The translations under genes and the position numbers were made by a program. The notes under the pieces are model-generated. The model made no database searches and was not told the origin of the DNA. It worked only from the letters and a program-made list of their open reading frames with translations. A stretch of 38,139 nt of DNA from assembly GCA_002440765.1 (NCBI GenBank), contig DJVC01000081.1, positions 3,028 to 41,166 on the forward strand, read 5' to 3'. Within the stretch, counting starts at the first letter, position 1. Every line of letters begins with the position of its first letter. The DNA comes from a bacterium UBP3_UBA6266. Lineage in GTDB: Bacteria > Auribacterota > UBA6266. This document shows, in pieces, positions 26,195 to 34,841 of the stretch.

Positions 26195-26911
26195 TTGAAA
26201 AAGGCCATTTTATCAGGTGCGGTTTTTATACCGGTATTGCTGTTTGTTACACAGATATTCTCCGGAGATTACCAGCGGGAAAGAAATGAAATGGTCGAGA
26301 CTCAGATTGCCGCGCGTGGAGTTAAGAATGAGCGCGTTATTAAGGCAATGAAGGATGTTCCCCGCCATCTTTTCGTGCCGCCTGAATACAGAAAGTTAGC
26401 TTATGAAGACTATCCTTTATATATAGGACATTCCCAGACTATTTCTCAGCCTTATATAGTTGCTTTTATGACCGAAGCCGCGTATCTGAAACCTACCGAT
26501 AAAGTTCTGGAAATAGGAACAGGGTCCGGTTATCAGACTGCCGTCCTCTCAGAACTTGTTGATAAAGTTTATTCAATCGAGATTCTTGAACCTCTTGCCA
26601 GAAGTGCCGAAGAAAGGCTGGACAGGCTCGGGTATAAAAATATTTTTATTAAATACGGCGATGGTTATAAAGGCTGGCCCGAACACGCTCCTTACGACGC
26701 GATTATAGTTACGGCGGCGCCCGAGGAAATTCCCGAAACTTTAGTAAATCAGCTGAAAGGCGGGGGTGTGATGATAGTGCCTGTCGGCTCATATTATCAG
26801 GAGCTTTACAGAGTAATAAAGGAGAACGGGGTATTGCATAAAGAGATTCTGATGCCCGTGAGGTTTGTTCCTATGATAAGAGGGGTTAATGTAGATATGG
26901 GTCCGCAGTAA
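26195..26911 (+). CDS. pcm: Protein-L-isoaspartate O-methyltransferase, secreted form
   Basis: Methylates isoaspartyl residues in damaged proteins using S-adenosylmethionine. VLEIGTGSGYQT (Glu106-Thr115 region) is the SAM-binding motif, preceded by HSQTISQPYIVAFMTEA, which is diagnostic for PIMT. A hydrophobic N-terminus (about residues 1-23) looks like a signal peptide, so it is probably periplasmic, as in other secreted PIMTs. The start is TTG 26195, with AGGTG 7 nt upstream; no in-frame ATG lies before the signal sequence. It stands alone. Confidence 0.92.
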   Translation: MKKAILSGAVFIPVLLFVTQIFSGDYQRERNEMVETQIAARGVKNERVIKAMKDVPRHLFVPPEYRKLAYEDYPLYIGHSQTISQPYIVAFMTEAAYLKPTDKVLEIGTGSGYQTAVLSELVDKVYSIEILEPLARSAEERLDRLGYKNIFIKYGDGYKGWPEHAPYDAIIVTAAPEEIPETLVNQLKGGGVMIVPVGSYYQELYRVIKENGVLHKEILMPVRFVPMIRGVNVDMGPQ

Positions 26912-26965
26912 AACCCTTGATAAACGTGTTTCTCCGTTTCTGAGAATTTAACGCGGATATTATAA

Positions 26966-28780
26966 ATGAAATTTGAAGTTTTTTACATGCAGATTCTCAG
27001 CCTCGGGCTGCTTGTCCTTGCCGCGCATTTCGGCGGAAAAATAACAAAGAAAATAAAAATAGGAGAAGTAGTCGGACAGGTTGTGGGAGGATTGGTAGTA
27101 GGACCTGTTCTTCTTTTCTGTATAGAAAGCAAAGTTCCCGCTTATAAAGAGGCTGTTCTTTCCCTTCACTTTTTTACGTTTGTATTCCTGAGCATAATAG
27201 CATTCGGCATAGGAGACGAACTAAGCATTCCGAAGTTGAAAAAAGTAGGAAACGACGTCCTTATTATATGCATTATCCAGGCTTTTTCCACATGGGTACT
27301 TGTAACAGGTGTTTTTTTCTTTCTCGGATTTAAATATCCGCAGTTTACCCCGAACACCGCGTTAATTATAGGAAGTATAGGGATTGCAACCGCTCCCGCA
27401 GTGACATTTGTCATCATGAATAAGCTCGGCATAGCCGGAAACATGAGGAATATGCTGGGCGGCATAGTAGTGCTTGATGACGTTATGGAAATAGTCATTT
27501 TTTCGGTTATATGCCAGATAACACTGTTATCCAACTCCCATAGCTTTATCAGGTTTGGCGAAGTTTTTATCCCTGTCGCAAAGGACATAGGCCTGGCGGT
27601 CCTGCTTGGTTTCGGTGTTTTTTGTGTGCTGCGCCTCATGGTCGAAAGAAAATGGCTGAAGACACAGGGCAATAACAGCCCGGAATCTTATCTTCCCGGG
27701 CCCGAATTTTTATCTAGGCTGATTTCCGAAATGCCGGGGCCTTCAGTTGAAATTTTTATTATGGTCGCAGGATGTGTCTCCCTCGGTGTGGGCCTGGCTC
27801 TTCACTGGCATCTTCCTTTTCTTATCACCGCTGTCGCGGCCGGAGTCTTTATCGCCAATCTTTACAGTACCGAAGTTTTTAAATCCCTGAGGGTTGAAAA
27901 TGCGACTTCCATGTATACCCTCGTATTTTTTGCCCTTATCGGCGCGAATGCCAAGATTGAATCTTTTCATCCCGAGAACTTTATTTTTATCGGGGCGTAT
28001 ATATTTGCCAGAGGCGCCGGGAAAATCGGGGGAACATGGTTGGGGTGTAAGTTGACGCATCAGGGAAAAAGAATAGCCTCCTGTTTGCCCAAGCTGATGC
28101 TTCCCCAGGCCGGAGTTGCCGCGGTAGAAGCATATTTTGTCGCGACGGTGTTCGGCAAAGAGGGAGAAACCGTGCTCAGCATCATTTTGCCCGGCCTGAT
28201 AATTTTCGAGATTTTTGGTGTAATTATTTCGGAAAGAGCGTTATTGAAATGGCGTTCATGGGTTACGGGAGGAGGGGAATTTTTAACTGAAGAGGAAGTA
28301 GTAAAAAAGAAAATAGGAGAGAGGGTTAAGCTCAGTGATCTCATTGTCCCGGAATGCGTTAAAGTTCCCTTTAAGGCAAAATACAGAGGGGAAATTATCT
28401 GGGAACTTATTGATATGCTTAGGAAAGCGGGATACATTGATAATCCGGGGGAGGTTCTTGAGTTTATCCTCGAAAGGGAGCGGCAGGGAGGGATTACCCT
28501 TGGAGAGGGTATTGCCATCCTGCATGGCAGAGTTCCGGATATAAAAACCCCCGGGATAGCGTTTGGTATATTGCCGAAAGGGGAGGAACTCGTATTCGGC
28601 GGGTCAGGGGGAGATGTTATCAGTATAGTGTTCATGGTTGTCTCGCCTGACAAAGCACCGGAAATTCACCTGCAGATACTGGCAGCGATTGCAAAACTGC
28701 TCACAAATCAGGAGGCAAGAACACGCCTGAAATATGCCAAAGACGAATCAGAAGCGATGCAGATTATAAATGAAAATTAG
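26966..28780 (+). CDS. CPA2-type cation/proton antiporter fused to a PTS EIIA-like domain
   Basis: Residues about 5-430 form a Kef/NapA-like Na+/H+ or K+/H+ exchanger with around 12 hydrophobic segments (IGEVVGQVVGGLVVGPVLL, TAPAVTFVIMNKLG, VVLDDVMEIVIF). Instead of a RCK/TrkA domain, residues about 450-604 resemble PTS EIIA of the fructose/Ntr type. GEGIAILHGR carries His520 at the place of the phosphorylatable histidine (GIAIPH). This implies control of ion transport by a phosphorelay or by an allosteric use of the domain. No HPr or EI gene is in the window. Confidence 0.88.
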   Translation: MKFEVFYMQILSLGLLVLAAHFGGKITKKIKIGEVVGQVVGGLVVGPVLLFCIESKVPAYKEAVLSLHFFTFVFLSIIAFGIGDELSIPKLKKVGNDVLIICIIQAFSTWVLVTGVFFFLGFKYPQFTPNTALIIGSIGIATAPAVTFVIMNKLGIAGNMRNMLGGIVVLDDVMEIVIFSVICQITLLSNSHSFIRFGEVFIPVAKDIGLAVLLGFGVFCVLRLMVERKWLKTQGNNSPESYLPGPEFLSRLISEMPGPSVEIFIMVAGCVSLGVGLALHWHLPFLITAVAAGVFIANLYSTEVFKSLRVENATSMYTLVFFALIGANAKIESFHPENFIFIGAYIFARGAGKIGGTWLGCKLTHQGKRIASCLPKLMLPQAGVAAVEAYFVATVFGKEGETVLSIILPGLIIFEIFGVIISERALLKWRSWVTGGGEFLTEEEVVKKKIGERVKLSDLIVPECVKVPFKAKYRGEIIWELIDMLRKAGYIDNPGEVLEFILERERQGGITLGEGIAILHGRVPDIKTPGIAFGILPKGEELVFGGSGGDVISIVFMVVSPDKAPEIHLQILAAIAKLLTNQEARTRLKYAKDESEAMQIINEN

Positions 28781-28785
28781 TAGCG

Positions 28786-30624
28786 CTACTTTGCCAGGTT
28801 ATATATGGCTTTGTTAACATTGCTCATAGCATTGCCGAGTGTTTCATACATCTCATCATTTTCGTTCAGGATTCCGTAGTTGCAATTCTCCCCGTCGGGA
28901 GGATTGGCTCTGCCTTCATAAGGCTGGTCGGTCAGTTTGAACCAGTGGAAACCGACAAGAAAAGGAAGTTTCACTGTTTCGGTCACATAACGGGTGTAAT
29001 ATTCCGCCCTGTCTTTTTGCGTGAGAAGTGGTGTCCCCGCTCCTTTGATGTTGGGAAGTCCGCTGTCCATTGCTTTAAAAGAGAATTCGGTTATCATAAT
29101 CGGCCTGTCGCTTAGTTTGTAACAGTGCTTCAATGTTCTTTCCGCGGGAATCTGATCGTATATATTGACAGAGTTTATGTCTACGAATTTCCCTGATACG
29201 GCCCATACCGCATCCGGTGTGTTATACGCGTACCGGCAGCCCAGTATCATATGATTGGGGTCGCAGTTTTTTATAGTTCTCGCTGTCACTTCGAAATATC
29301 GCTCAGCCACCAGCCCGAGGAAATCCAATTGGTCTCGGACAGCCCTATCGAAAAATCCTTTTCTCACCGGAAGAGAGTTGATATTATTCCAGTCCGATGA
29401 ATGGATATTGTATACTTCATTGAGTTTTTCGACGGTCCCGTATTTCTGCTTAAGCATTTCTATAGCGCAGGTTTTGCCTTTTGATTCACCTGATTCTATG
29501 TAGCGGTTGAGCAGCGGCTTCGGGTTGTCTTCCCATCCTCCCATCCATTTCATTTCATTGTCAAGGAAGTAGCCCAGCAGGAGAGGGTCGTCCTTTCTCG
29601 CGGCGCATTCCGTTTCTGCGATTCCTTCGCACCACGTAACGAACTCATCTGAAAAAACATCGGCAAAACATCCAATGCTTATGCCTCCCCGGTACAGCGC
29701 GTTATCACCCATGTAAAGTATCTTTGTATAAGGCATACCCGCGTTAAATGTTTCATCATCGGACCAACTGCCGACAGTGTTAAATCCCAGGCCCGCTATT
29801 CTTTTTATGGTGCTGTCCGCCCATTCACCGCGGGTTTCATATTTTCCGGATACTGTATCGCGATAGCGCGCTACACCTGTATTCAGTCCTTCATCGCCGT
29901 TGTAGGCCATCGCATTAACTCCCATGGAAATAAATGCGTTTCCCTCAGGATCAATTATCCACCATCTGTTTCTTATTCTTTCCACATGGAAGAAGCCTGT
30001 TTTTTTTCCTGTTATGTTTTTCCATCCTCCCAATGAGTCAATGTTCCCGTTTTCAGGAAATTCAGGTATCCCGGCCGGCTGGTATACCGTGATTGAAAAA
30101 TTTTTGAAGCCGGCAGAGCCTTTGCAGTTTACCATGAACGGGCATATTCGTATTTCATCTACATTCTCAGGTACCTGAAACCGGCATTCCGTCTTATGCC
30201 AAATGTGAGTCCCCTGCATAGTGGGAGAAGCCACGTATCCCGCCCATTTCCCTTTTTCCCAGAACTCGATTTTAAGCTGTGCTCCCCCCCATGGGCTTGA
30301 AGAAAGGATGTCCTTTGTTTTTATCAGGCATTGCGCCTCATAGGTTTTATCTTTTCGGAAGTTTTTTACCGGCTGATACCATGTTGCAAGGGAAAAAGAA
30401 TCAGGTATTGTAATGTTGAGGTACCCGGATCTTTTGTTGAAGGTAAATTCGGCGGAATCTTTCGGCTGCCATGTATTCCAGCTTTCAGTCCCGTCTTGCA
30501 AATTGCCGTTTTTGACGAGGTTGGTTTCTTCCATGCCTGAGAAACGGGATCTTCTGACTGAAGCCAGGCCTGAGGTTGCGGCAATAAGAAAGATTATAAT
30601 GAAGAAAAAAGTCCGGCTGCTCAT
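28786..30624 (-). CDS. Secreted clan-A glycoside hydrolase (agarase/GH42-like) with N-terminal CBM-like domain
   Basis: A 612-residue protein. The signal peptide covers about 1-21. Residues about 33-190 form a CBM-like sandwich (NLVKNGNLQDGTESWNTW ... GFKNFSITVY). The barrel starts near 208 with FFHVERIRNRWWIIDPEGNAF, a pattern seen in beta-agarases and related enzymes. The acid/base is Glu357 in LDNEMKW and the nucleophile is Glu513 in ITEFSF. WFKLTDQPYEGR near the end is also agarase-like. It has its own promoter (30660-30689). Its CBM-like domain matches the stand-alone modules at 2416, 3317 and 19864. The exact family and substrate are uncertain. Confidence 0.78.
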   Translation of the reverse strand: MSSRTFFFIIIFLIAATSGLASVRRSRFSGMEETNLVKNGNLQDGTESWNTWQPKDSAEFTFNKRSGYLNITIPDSFSLATWYQPVKNFRKDKTYEAQCLIKTKDILSSSPWGGAQLKIEFWEKGKWAGYVASPTMQGTHIWHKTECRFQVPENVDEIRICPFMVNCKGSAGFKNFSITVYQPAGIPEFPENGNIDSLGGWKNITGKKTGFFHVERIRNRWWIIDPEGNAFISMGVNAMAYNGDEGLNTGVARYRDTVSGKYETRGEWADSTIKRIAGLGFNTVGSWSDDETFNAGMPYTKILYMGDNALYRGGISIGCFADVFSDEFVTWCEGIAETECAARKDDPLLLGYFLDNEMKWMGGWEDNPKPLLNRYIESGESKGKTCAIEMLKQKYGTVEKLNEVYNIHSSDWNNINSLPVRKGFFDRAVRDQLDFLGLVAERYFEVTARTIKNCDPNHMILGCRYAYNTPDAVWAVSGKFVDINSVNIYDQIPAERTLKHCYKLSDRPIMITEFSFKAMDSGLPNIKGAGTPLLTQKDRAEYYTRYVTETVKLPFLVGFHWFKLTDQPYEGRANPPDGENCNYGILNENDEMYETLGNAMSNVNKAIYNLAK

Positions 30625-30659
30625 ACTGCTTCCTTTCGTTGTAGTTTAAGTCCGACAAG

Positions 30660-30689
30660 ATTATACAGCACAATCAATCCGGCTGGCAA
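30660..30689 (-). promoter_or_regulatory. Promoter of the minus-strand glycoside hydrolase gene
   Basis: Read on the minus strand, TTGCCA (30689-30684) and a perfect TATAAT (30665-30660) with an 18-bp spacer, 36 bp before the start codon. It lies between the gene and the terminator of the preceding small gene. Confidence 0.7.
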
Positions 30690-30692
30690 AAT

Positions 30693-30724
30693 AAAAAAAC
30701 CCCGGTGACCGTAAGCCACCGGGG
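30693..30724 (-). terminator. Intrinsic terminator of the small secreted protein gene
   Basis: CCCCGGTG (30700-30707) pairs with CACCGGGG (30717-30724) around a 9-nt loop. On the minus strand it is followed by seven T residues, a textbook terminator. Confidence 0.92.
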
Positions 30725-30744
30725 TGAAAAAACCAACGAAAAAT

Positions 30745-31071
30745 TTATTCTTTACGCTCTATTTTATTACAGATTTTTGTTTTCCATCTTTCTATATGCT
30801 GACGTCCGGAAGGGCGGGCTGTAGATTGGTCTTCCGTTCTGCAATCAGCTGCCCAGTTTCTTGCTCCGCCGGGTGTGCGTTCAAGTTTTTTGCCTTCGGT
30901 TTTACCAAGGGTATCAGATGTTTTCTGCTTAACACTTTCGGGATTGATCTTCGGATGATCTGTTCCCTGGTAAGGCACGCCTCTTTCTCTCTTGCTTGTC
31001 ACCGCAAAAGCAGGAACAGAAAGAGAAAGAACAAAAGCGATACAAACTGCCAAACAAACAAATTTCTTCAT
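30745..31071 (-). CDS. Small secreted basic protein of unknown function
   Basis: A 108-residue protein with a clear signal peptide (residues 1-23, ending VPAFA). The mature part is highly charged and basic, low in hydrophobic residues and contains two cysteines, so it is probably extended or disordered. AAAGGAG lies upstream of the ATG. It has a promoter (TTGAAT-17-TATAAT) and its own terminator, so it is a monocistronic, probably well expressed gene. I do not recognise a family. Confidence 0.75.
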   Translation of the reverse strand: MKKFVCLAVCIAFVLSLSVPAFAVTSKRERGVPYQGTDHPKINPESVKQKTSDTLGKTEGKKLERTPGGARNWAADCRTEDQSTARPSGRQHIERWKTKICNKIERKE

Positions 31072-31101
31072 TCCACACTCCTTTTTTTAATTTATCTGCA
31101 A

Positions 31102-31130
31102 ATTATAGTTAAAGACGGACAAATATTCAA
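31102..31130 (-). promoter_or_regulatory. Promoter of the small secreted protein gene
   Basis: On the minus strand, TTGAAT (31130-31125) and a perfect TATAAT (31107-31102) with a 17-bp spacer, 31 bp before the start codon. Confidence 0.65.
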
Positions 31131-31185
31131 GTTTTTTATACAAGAACATTATATTAGTTTATTGTCATTAACTCAAGACGTATTA

Positions 31186-31536
31186 TCACCCCAGGTGAGC
31201 TATGAGCATTGTAGCGATATCTTCATACTCCTTATCGCAGGTCTTTGAGAATTTTATGCCGGTCATAACAAACTGTTTTCCTTTAAGGTCGAGAGGCCTT
31301 GACCACAGTGTTTTCCCTTTAATTTCAATGGGATTAATCATATCTTTTGACTTAAAAGCAAGTATTACATTGACATTCTGATTCAGAGAGATGGCGCTTA
31401 CGATTTTAGCTCCCGCCCGTGATATATCGGATATATGGACATGTATGGGTTCGCTTTTGCTGATGAGCCCCTTTTTGAAAACTTTTATAGTGCCCGAAAT
31501 CTTTAAACGCTGGAATCTGCGTCTTTCGCCTTTCAT
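31186..31536 (-). CDS. PilZ-domain protein
   Basis: A 116-residue single PilZ domain. RRRFQR (residues 5-10) and DISRAGAKI (about 37-45) match the RxxxR and [D/N]xSxxG motifs that bind cyclic di-GMP. The rest fits the beta-barrel (ILAFKSKDMINPIEIKGKTLWSR). A cyclic di-GMP effector role in surface behaviour or exopolysaccharide control is typical. It lies divergent from the amino-sugar operon. Confidence 0.88.
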   Translation of the reverse strand: MKGERRRFQRLKISGTIKVFKKGLISKSEPIHVHISDISRAGAKIVSAISLNQNVNVILAFKSKDMINPIEIKGKTLWSRPLDLKGKQFVMTGIKFSKTCDKEYEDIATMLIAHLG

Positions 31537-31578
31537 GAACCTTTCCCTCTTCCCTTACTTGCTAATTTCCAGTATCTT

Positions 31579-31607
31579 ACGATAAAACCTGAAGAATTAT
31601 TTGTCAA
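31579..31607 (-). promoter_or_regulatory. Probable promoter of the PilZ gene
   Basis: On the minus strand, TTGACA (31607-31602) and TATCGT (31584-31579) with a 17-bp spacer, 42 bp before the start codon. The -35 is perfect and the -10 matches four of six. A plus-strand TATAAT at 31610-31615 overlaps this region but lacks a good -35. Confidence 0.55.
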
Positions 31608-31699
31608 GATATAATGTTTTATGTTGAAAGTTCCCATTTAAATGCAGTAATATATCTAACTTAAGTTTAAAAATTAAATGTAATTATGGGGCATTAAAA

Positions 31700-32671
31700 A
31701 TGAAAATATTACTTGCAGGTTTGGGAAGGTGGGGAAGCAACCATTTAAGAATACTTAAGATGCTTAACGCCGAGGTTTTTGTGGCGGATCCTTCCGGGCA
31801 GTCAAAGAAATGTGCGTTGGACAACAATATTCCCGAAGAGAATTTTTCGGGTTCTATGGATGATTTTATTGATAAAGTAGACGCGGTGGATATTGTCACT
31901 CCTGCCGATACCCATTACTCTCTATGCCTTAAAGCCATGCAGAAAGGAAAAGATGTTTTTATCGAAAAACCTCTTACTCTAAAATCTTCGGAATGCAAGA
32001 AGCTGTCCGAAACCGCCGAAGAAAAGAAACTGATTCTTCAGGTGGGGCATGTTTTCCGCTTTGACCCCGCAACGGTATTTATGCTTCAGCAGATAAAGGA
32101 AGGGGTCCTGGGAAAAATCCAGTGGATGATAGGGAATTTTTACGGTTTTAAAAGGCCGAGAATGGATGCGGGAGTTACATGGTCCGATTCACTGCATTTT
32201 ATTGATTTATTCAATTATCTTATGGATAGTGTGCCGAAAAAAGTTTTAGCCAGGCTTAATGATAACCTGTGCAGGGGCATGGATGATGCTTCCTGGGTGT
32301 CTCTGATATATGAGAATGCGGAAGCCGAGGTAAGAGCAAATTATTTTCGACCGCATAAAAAGAGAGAGGTTGTGATCATTGGCTCTGAGGCCACGCTGGA
32401 GTGTGATTTTAGTTCCTCTCAGGACAAAATTAAGATATACAAGAATACGCATATAAGAAATAAGAACACGTGGGTTGCAACTCAGGGAGAGGTTATCACA
32501 CAGGAAATAATGCAGGCGGAACCTCTTGTCCTGGAGTTGAAGAGTTTTATTGATTGTGTAAAGACCAGGGAAAAACCGCTGGCCGGCGGATGGGACGGTT
32601 ATAATGTCGTAAAAATAATTGAAGCGGCGTATGAATCCTCGAAATCCGGCGGAATTATTGATTTAGTTTGA
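31700..32671 (+). CDS. Gfo/Idh/MocA-family NAD-dependent sugar oxidoreductase
   Basis: A 323-residue protein with an N-terminal Rossmann fold (GLGRWGSNHLR, residues 7-17), then FIEKPLT with the catalytic Lys90, and DSLHFIDLF with His166 and Asp169 in the sugar site. It starts a five-gene operon; the aminotransferase gene follows 16 bp later. In GnnA/GnnB and WlbA/WlbE-type pairs, this enzyme oxidises C3 of a nucleotide sugar so that the aminotransferase can aminate it. The same role here is inferred from the neighbours. Confidence 0.85.
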   Translation: MKILLAGLGRWGSNHLRILKMLNAEVFVADPSGQSKKCALDNNIPEENFSGSMDDFIDKVDAVDIVTPADTHYSLCLKAMQKGKDVFIEKPLTLKSSECKKLSETAEEKKLILQVGHVFRFDPATVFMLQQIKEGVLGKIQWMIGNFYGFKRPRMDAGVTWSDSLHFIDLFNYLMDSVPKKVLARLNDNLCRGMDDASWVSLIYENAEAEVRANYFRPHKKREVVIIGSEATLECDFSSSQDKIKIYKNTHIRNKNTWVATQGEVITQEIMQAEPLVLELKSFIDCVKTREKPLAGGWDGYNVVKIIEAAYESSKSGGIIDLV

Positions 32672-32687
32672 AAGGAAGGTTCAGAAA

Positions 32688-33770
32688 ATGGGAAAAATAC
32701 CATTGTCAAAAGTATATGAATCGGAAGAAATCCGAAACAGTATCCTGAAGGTTATTGATTCGGGTAATTTTATTTTAGGGCCGGAATCCGGGTCGTTTGA
32801 AAAAGAGCTTGCCGGTTACCTGGGCGTAAAAAGGTTTGTCCTTTCAAATTCATGGACATCCGCAGTTTATCTTCTATTGAAAGCTATGAATATCGAAGAG
32901 GGAAAAGAAATACTTCTCCCATCCCTGACTGCTTTTCCTTCCGTGGAGCCGATATGCCACGTCGGGTTAAAGCCGGTTTTTGTCGATATTGATGAAACTT
33001 ATTGTATGGATCCTGATGACCTGAGGAAAAAAATAACTCCGAAATCCGCAGGGATTTTGCCCGTTCACCTGTATGGACAGGCTGCCGACATGGAAGCAAT
33101 AATGGCTATTGCCGAAGAAAAAGGGCTGTTTATAATTGAAGATTGCGCGCAGGCCATCGGGGCAAAATATAACGGTAAACAGGCAGGCAGTCTTACGCTG
33201 GCTTCGGGTTTTTCATTTTACCCGTCAAAAAACCTTACCGTCTATGGCGACGGGGGAGGGATTGCCACAAATGATGATTCTCTTGCCGATGAAGTGGTTG
33301 CGCTGAGGAATCATGGCAGAAAAAGTAAATTTTTCAATGATGAGATTGGTTTCAATATGAGATTCAACGAGATTCAGGCAGTTGTCGGCCGGTGCCAGCT
33401 TCGGGTTATTGATGAGTTAAACGCAAAAAGAAGAAAACATGCGGCAAGGTATTCATCTCTGCTGCAGGGAGTGGTAAAAATTCCCGAAATCAGGAAATTA
33501 TCAGAGCATGTTTTCCATATGTATGTAATAGAAAGTACCGACAGGGACAAACTTCGGGATTTCCTTAAGCAAAAAGGAATCGGGACCGGCATACATTATC
33601 CCGTTCCCGTACATAAACAACCGGCGATAATAAATCTTTTTGGAGATGTATCCCTGCCGAAAACGGAAGAAGCCGTTGATAAGATATTGTCTCTTCCGAT
33701 GTTCCCCGATCTGACTGAAAAAGAGATTGATTTTGTGGCGGGATGCATCAGGGAATTTACAGGAAGATAA
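32688..33770 (+). CDS. DegT/DnrJ/EryC1/StrS-family PLP aminotransferase
   Basis: A 360-residue sugar aminotransferase of normal family length. Lys181 in YPSKNLTVYGDGG forms the PLP Schiff base, and IIEDCAQAIGAKYNGKQAG carries the Asp that holds the PLP nitrogen. FVLSNSWTSAVYLLLKAMNI is the phosphate-binding part. AAGGAAGG provides the ribosome-binding site. It acts on keto-sugar nucleotides. Candidates are GnnB-like (3-amino) or ArnB-like (4-amino) activity; the preceding Gfo/Idh/MocA enzyme favours C3. Confidence 0.9.
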   Translation: MGKIPLSKVYESEEIRNSILKVIDSGNFILGPESGSFEKELAGYLGVKRFVLSNSWTSAVYLLLKAMNIEEGKEILLPSLTAFPSVEPICHVGLKPVFVDIDETYCMDPDDLRKKITPKSAGILPVHLYGQAADMEAIMAIAEEKGLFIIEDCAQAIGAKYNGKQAGSLTLASGFSFYPSKNLTVYGDGGGIATNDDSLADEVVALRNHGRKSKFFNDEIGFNMRFNEIQAVVGRCQLRVIDELNAKRRKHAARYSSLLQGVVKIPEIRKLSEHVFHMYVIESTDRDKLRDFLKQKGIGTGIHYPVPVHKQPAIINLFGDVSLPKTEEAVDKILSLPMFPDLTEKEIDFVAGCIREFTGR

Positions 33771-33771
33771 T

Positions 33772-34503
33772 ATGAAAAATTCCGAGACAGGTGTATATCT
33801 TTCAGTTTGTGTCCCCGTTTTCAATGAGGAAGAGAATATCCCCATTCTGGTGGACCGTATTGTTAAGGTTATGGAGAAAGAAAATTGTAAGTATGAAATA
33901 ATTATGGTGGATGATTGCAGTACGGATAATTCATGGAAAGAGATGATTAAAGCGAAAACAAAATACCCGGCCCTGCGCTGCCTTCGGTTTGAAAAGAATT
34001 CCGGGGAAAGCGCGGCTGAAGACGCTTCAATGAAAGCTTCCAGAGGTAAAATTCTTATGACCATCGATGCCGACCTTGAAAATGAACCCGAAGATATTCC
34101 CGCGTTTCTGGAAAAAATAAAGGATTTCGATTGCGTCTGCGGAACCAGGGTGGGAAAAAGAAAAGACGGTTTTATTAAAAATATGTCTTCGCGGACGGCT
34201 AATTTTATCAGGAATAGCATGCTCCAGGATAAAATCACCGATGCGGGGTGCACCTATCGCGCGTTCAGGAAAGAGTGTTTCGAAAGTGTTGTTATGTATA
34301 ATGGCTTTCACCGCTTTCTTCCCACACTCTTTAAAATGAAAGGGTTTTCAGTCGCGGAGATACCCGTCGGACATTCGAAAAGAATTTACGGGAAATCAAA
34401 ATACGGTGTCTGGAACAGGCTTTTTAAATCTTTTGCCGATATGCTGGTGGTCAGGTGGATGAAAAAACGGATGCTTAATTATTCAGTGAAACAGGAGAGA
34501 TAA
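33772..34503 (+). CDS. GT2 polyprenyl-phosphate glycosyltransferase (ArnC/DPM-like)
   Basis: A 243-residue protein. The start is ATG 33772, with AGGAAG upstream; longer in-frame starts overlap the previous gene. YLSVCVPVFNEEENIPILVDRI, MVDDCSTDNSW and IDADLENEPEDIP (DxD) are typical of dolichyl/undecaprenyl-phosphate sugar synthases. Unlike ArnC it has no C-terminal transmembrane pair; it ends near SFADMLVVRWMKKRML. The neighbouring LAB_N protein could supply the membrane part. It would load a nucleotide sugar onto undecaprenyl phosphate. Confidence 0.88.
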   Translation: MKNSETGVYLSVCVPVFNEEENIPILVDRIVKVMEKENCKYEIIMVDDCSTDNSWKEMIKAKTKYPALRCLRFEKNSGESAAEDASMKASRGKILMTIDADLENEPEDIPAFLEKIKDFDCVCGTRVGKRKDGFIKNMSSRTANFIRNSMLQDKITDAGCTYRAFRKECFESVVMYNGFHRFLPTLFKMKGFSVAEIPVGHSKRIYGKSKYGVWNRLFKSFADMLVVRWMKKRMLNYSVKQER

Positions 34504-34504
34504 A

Positions 34505-34810
34505 ATGAGCCAGATAGCAAATTATTTCTTTGAAATAGCGGGCAGGCTGAAAAGTCCATGGGCGATAATAGGGGCTGTGGGTATGATTTGCTTCAGTTCC
34601 AGGTTCCTTGTCCAGTGGATAGCAAGCGAAAAGAAGAAACAAAGCGTTATTCCGGTCTCCTTCTGGTATTTAAGCATTGTAGGAAGCCTTCTCCTCCTGG
34701 CGTACGGTCTTTTCTATGTAAGGGACCCATTTTTTATCCTTGGTTACATTTTTAACAGCGTAGTGTATTTCCGCAATTTATATTTTATCCATAAGAAAAG
34801 CGTTGTTTGA
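34505..34810 (+). CDS. Lipid-A-biosynthesis N-terminal domain (LAB_N) membrane protein
   Basis: A 101-residue protein with three hydrophobic segments. The motif SSRFLVQWIASEKKKQSVIP and PVSFWYLSIVGSLLLL is diagnostic of the LAB_N domain, which precedes the LpxB enzyme in some bacteria or stands alone. AGGAGA lies just before the ATG, within the end of the GT2 gene. Such small proteins are commonly found between GT2 and ArnT-like genes and may help present or flip the lipid-linked sugar. Confidence 0.9.
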   Translation: MSQIANYFFEIAGRLKSPWAIIGAVGMICFSSRFLVQWIASEKKKQSVIPVSFWYLSIVGSLLLLAYGLFYVRDPFFILGYIFNSVVYFRNLYFIHKKSVV

Positions 34811-34841
34811 CCCTGTAATATTTAAAATACGGTAAAAGAAG

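Noticed and set aside
26228..26237. Single ATACCGGTAT resembling half of the operator
   Set aside because: It lies inside the pcm coding sequence, has no second unit 11 bp away and no promoter nearby.
28060..28653. 197-codon open frame on the minus strand
   Set aside because: Antisense to the antiporter-EIIA gene; the protein is Ser/Pro/Ile-rich shadow sequence without a ribosome-binding site.
30724..31248. 174-codon plus-strand open frame
   Set aside because: It runs antisense through the small secreted protein gene, its promoter and the end of the PilZ gene, which have better evidence.
33501..34253. 250-codon open frame on the minus strand
   Set aside because: It lies antisense to the aminotransferase and GT2 genes, whose motifs are clear, and its translation is low-complexity Ser/Ile/Phe-rich with no family pattern.
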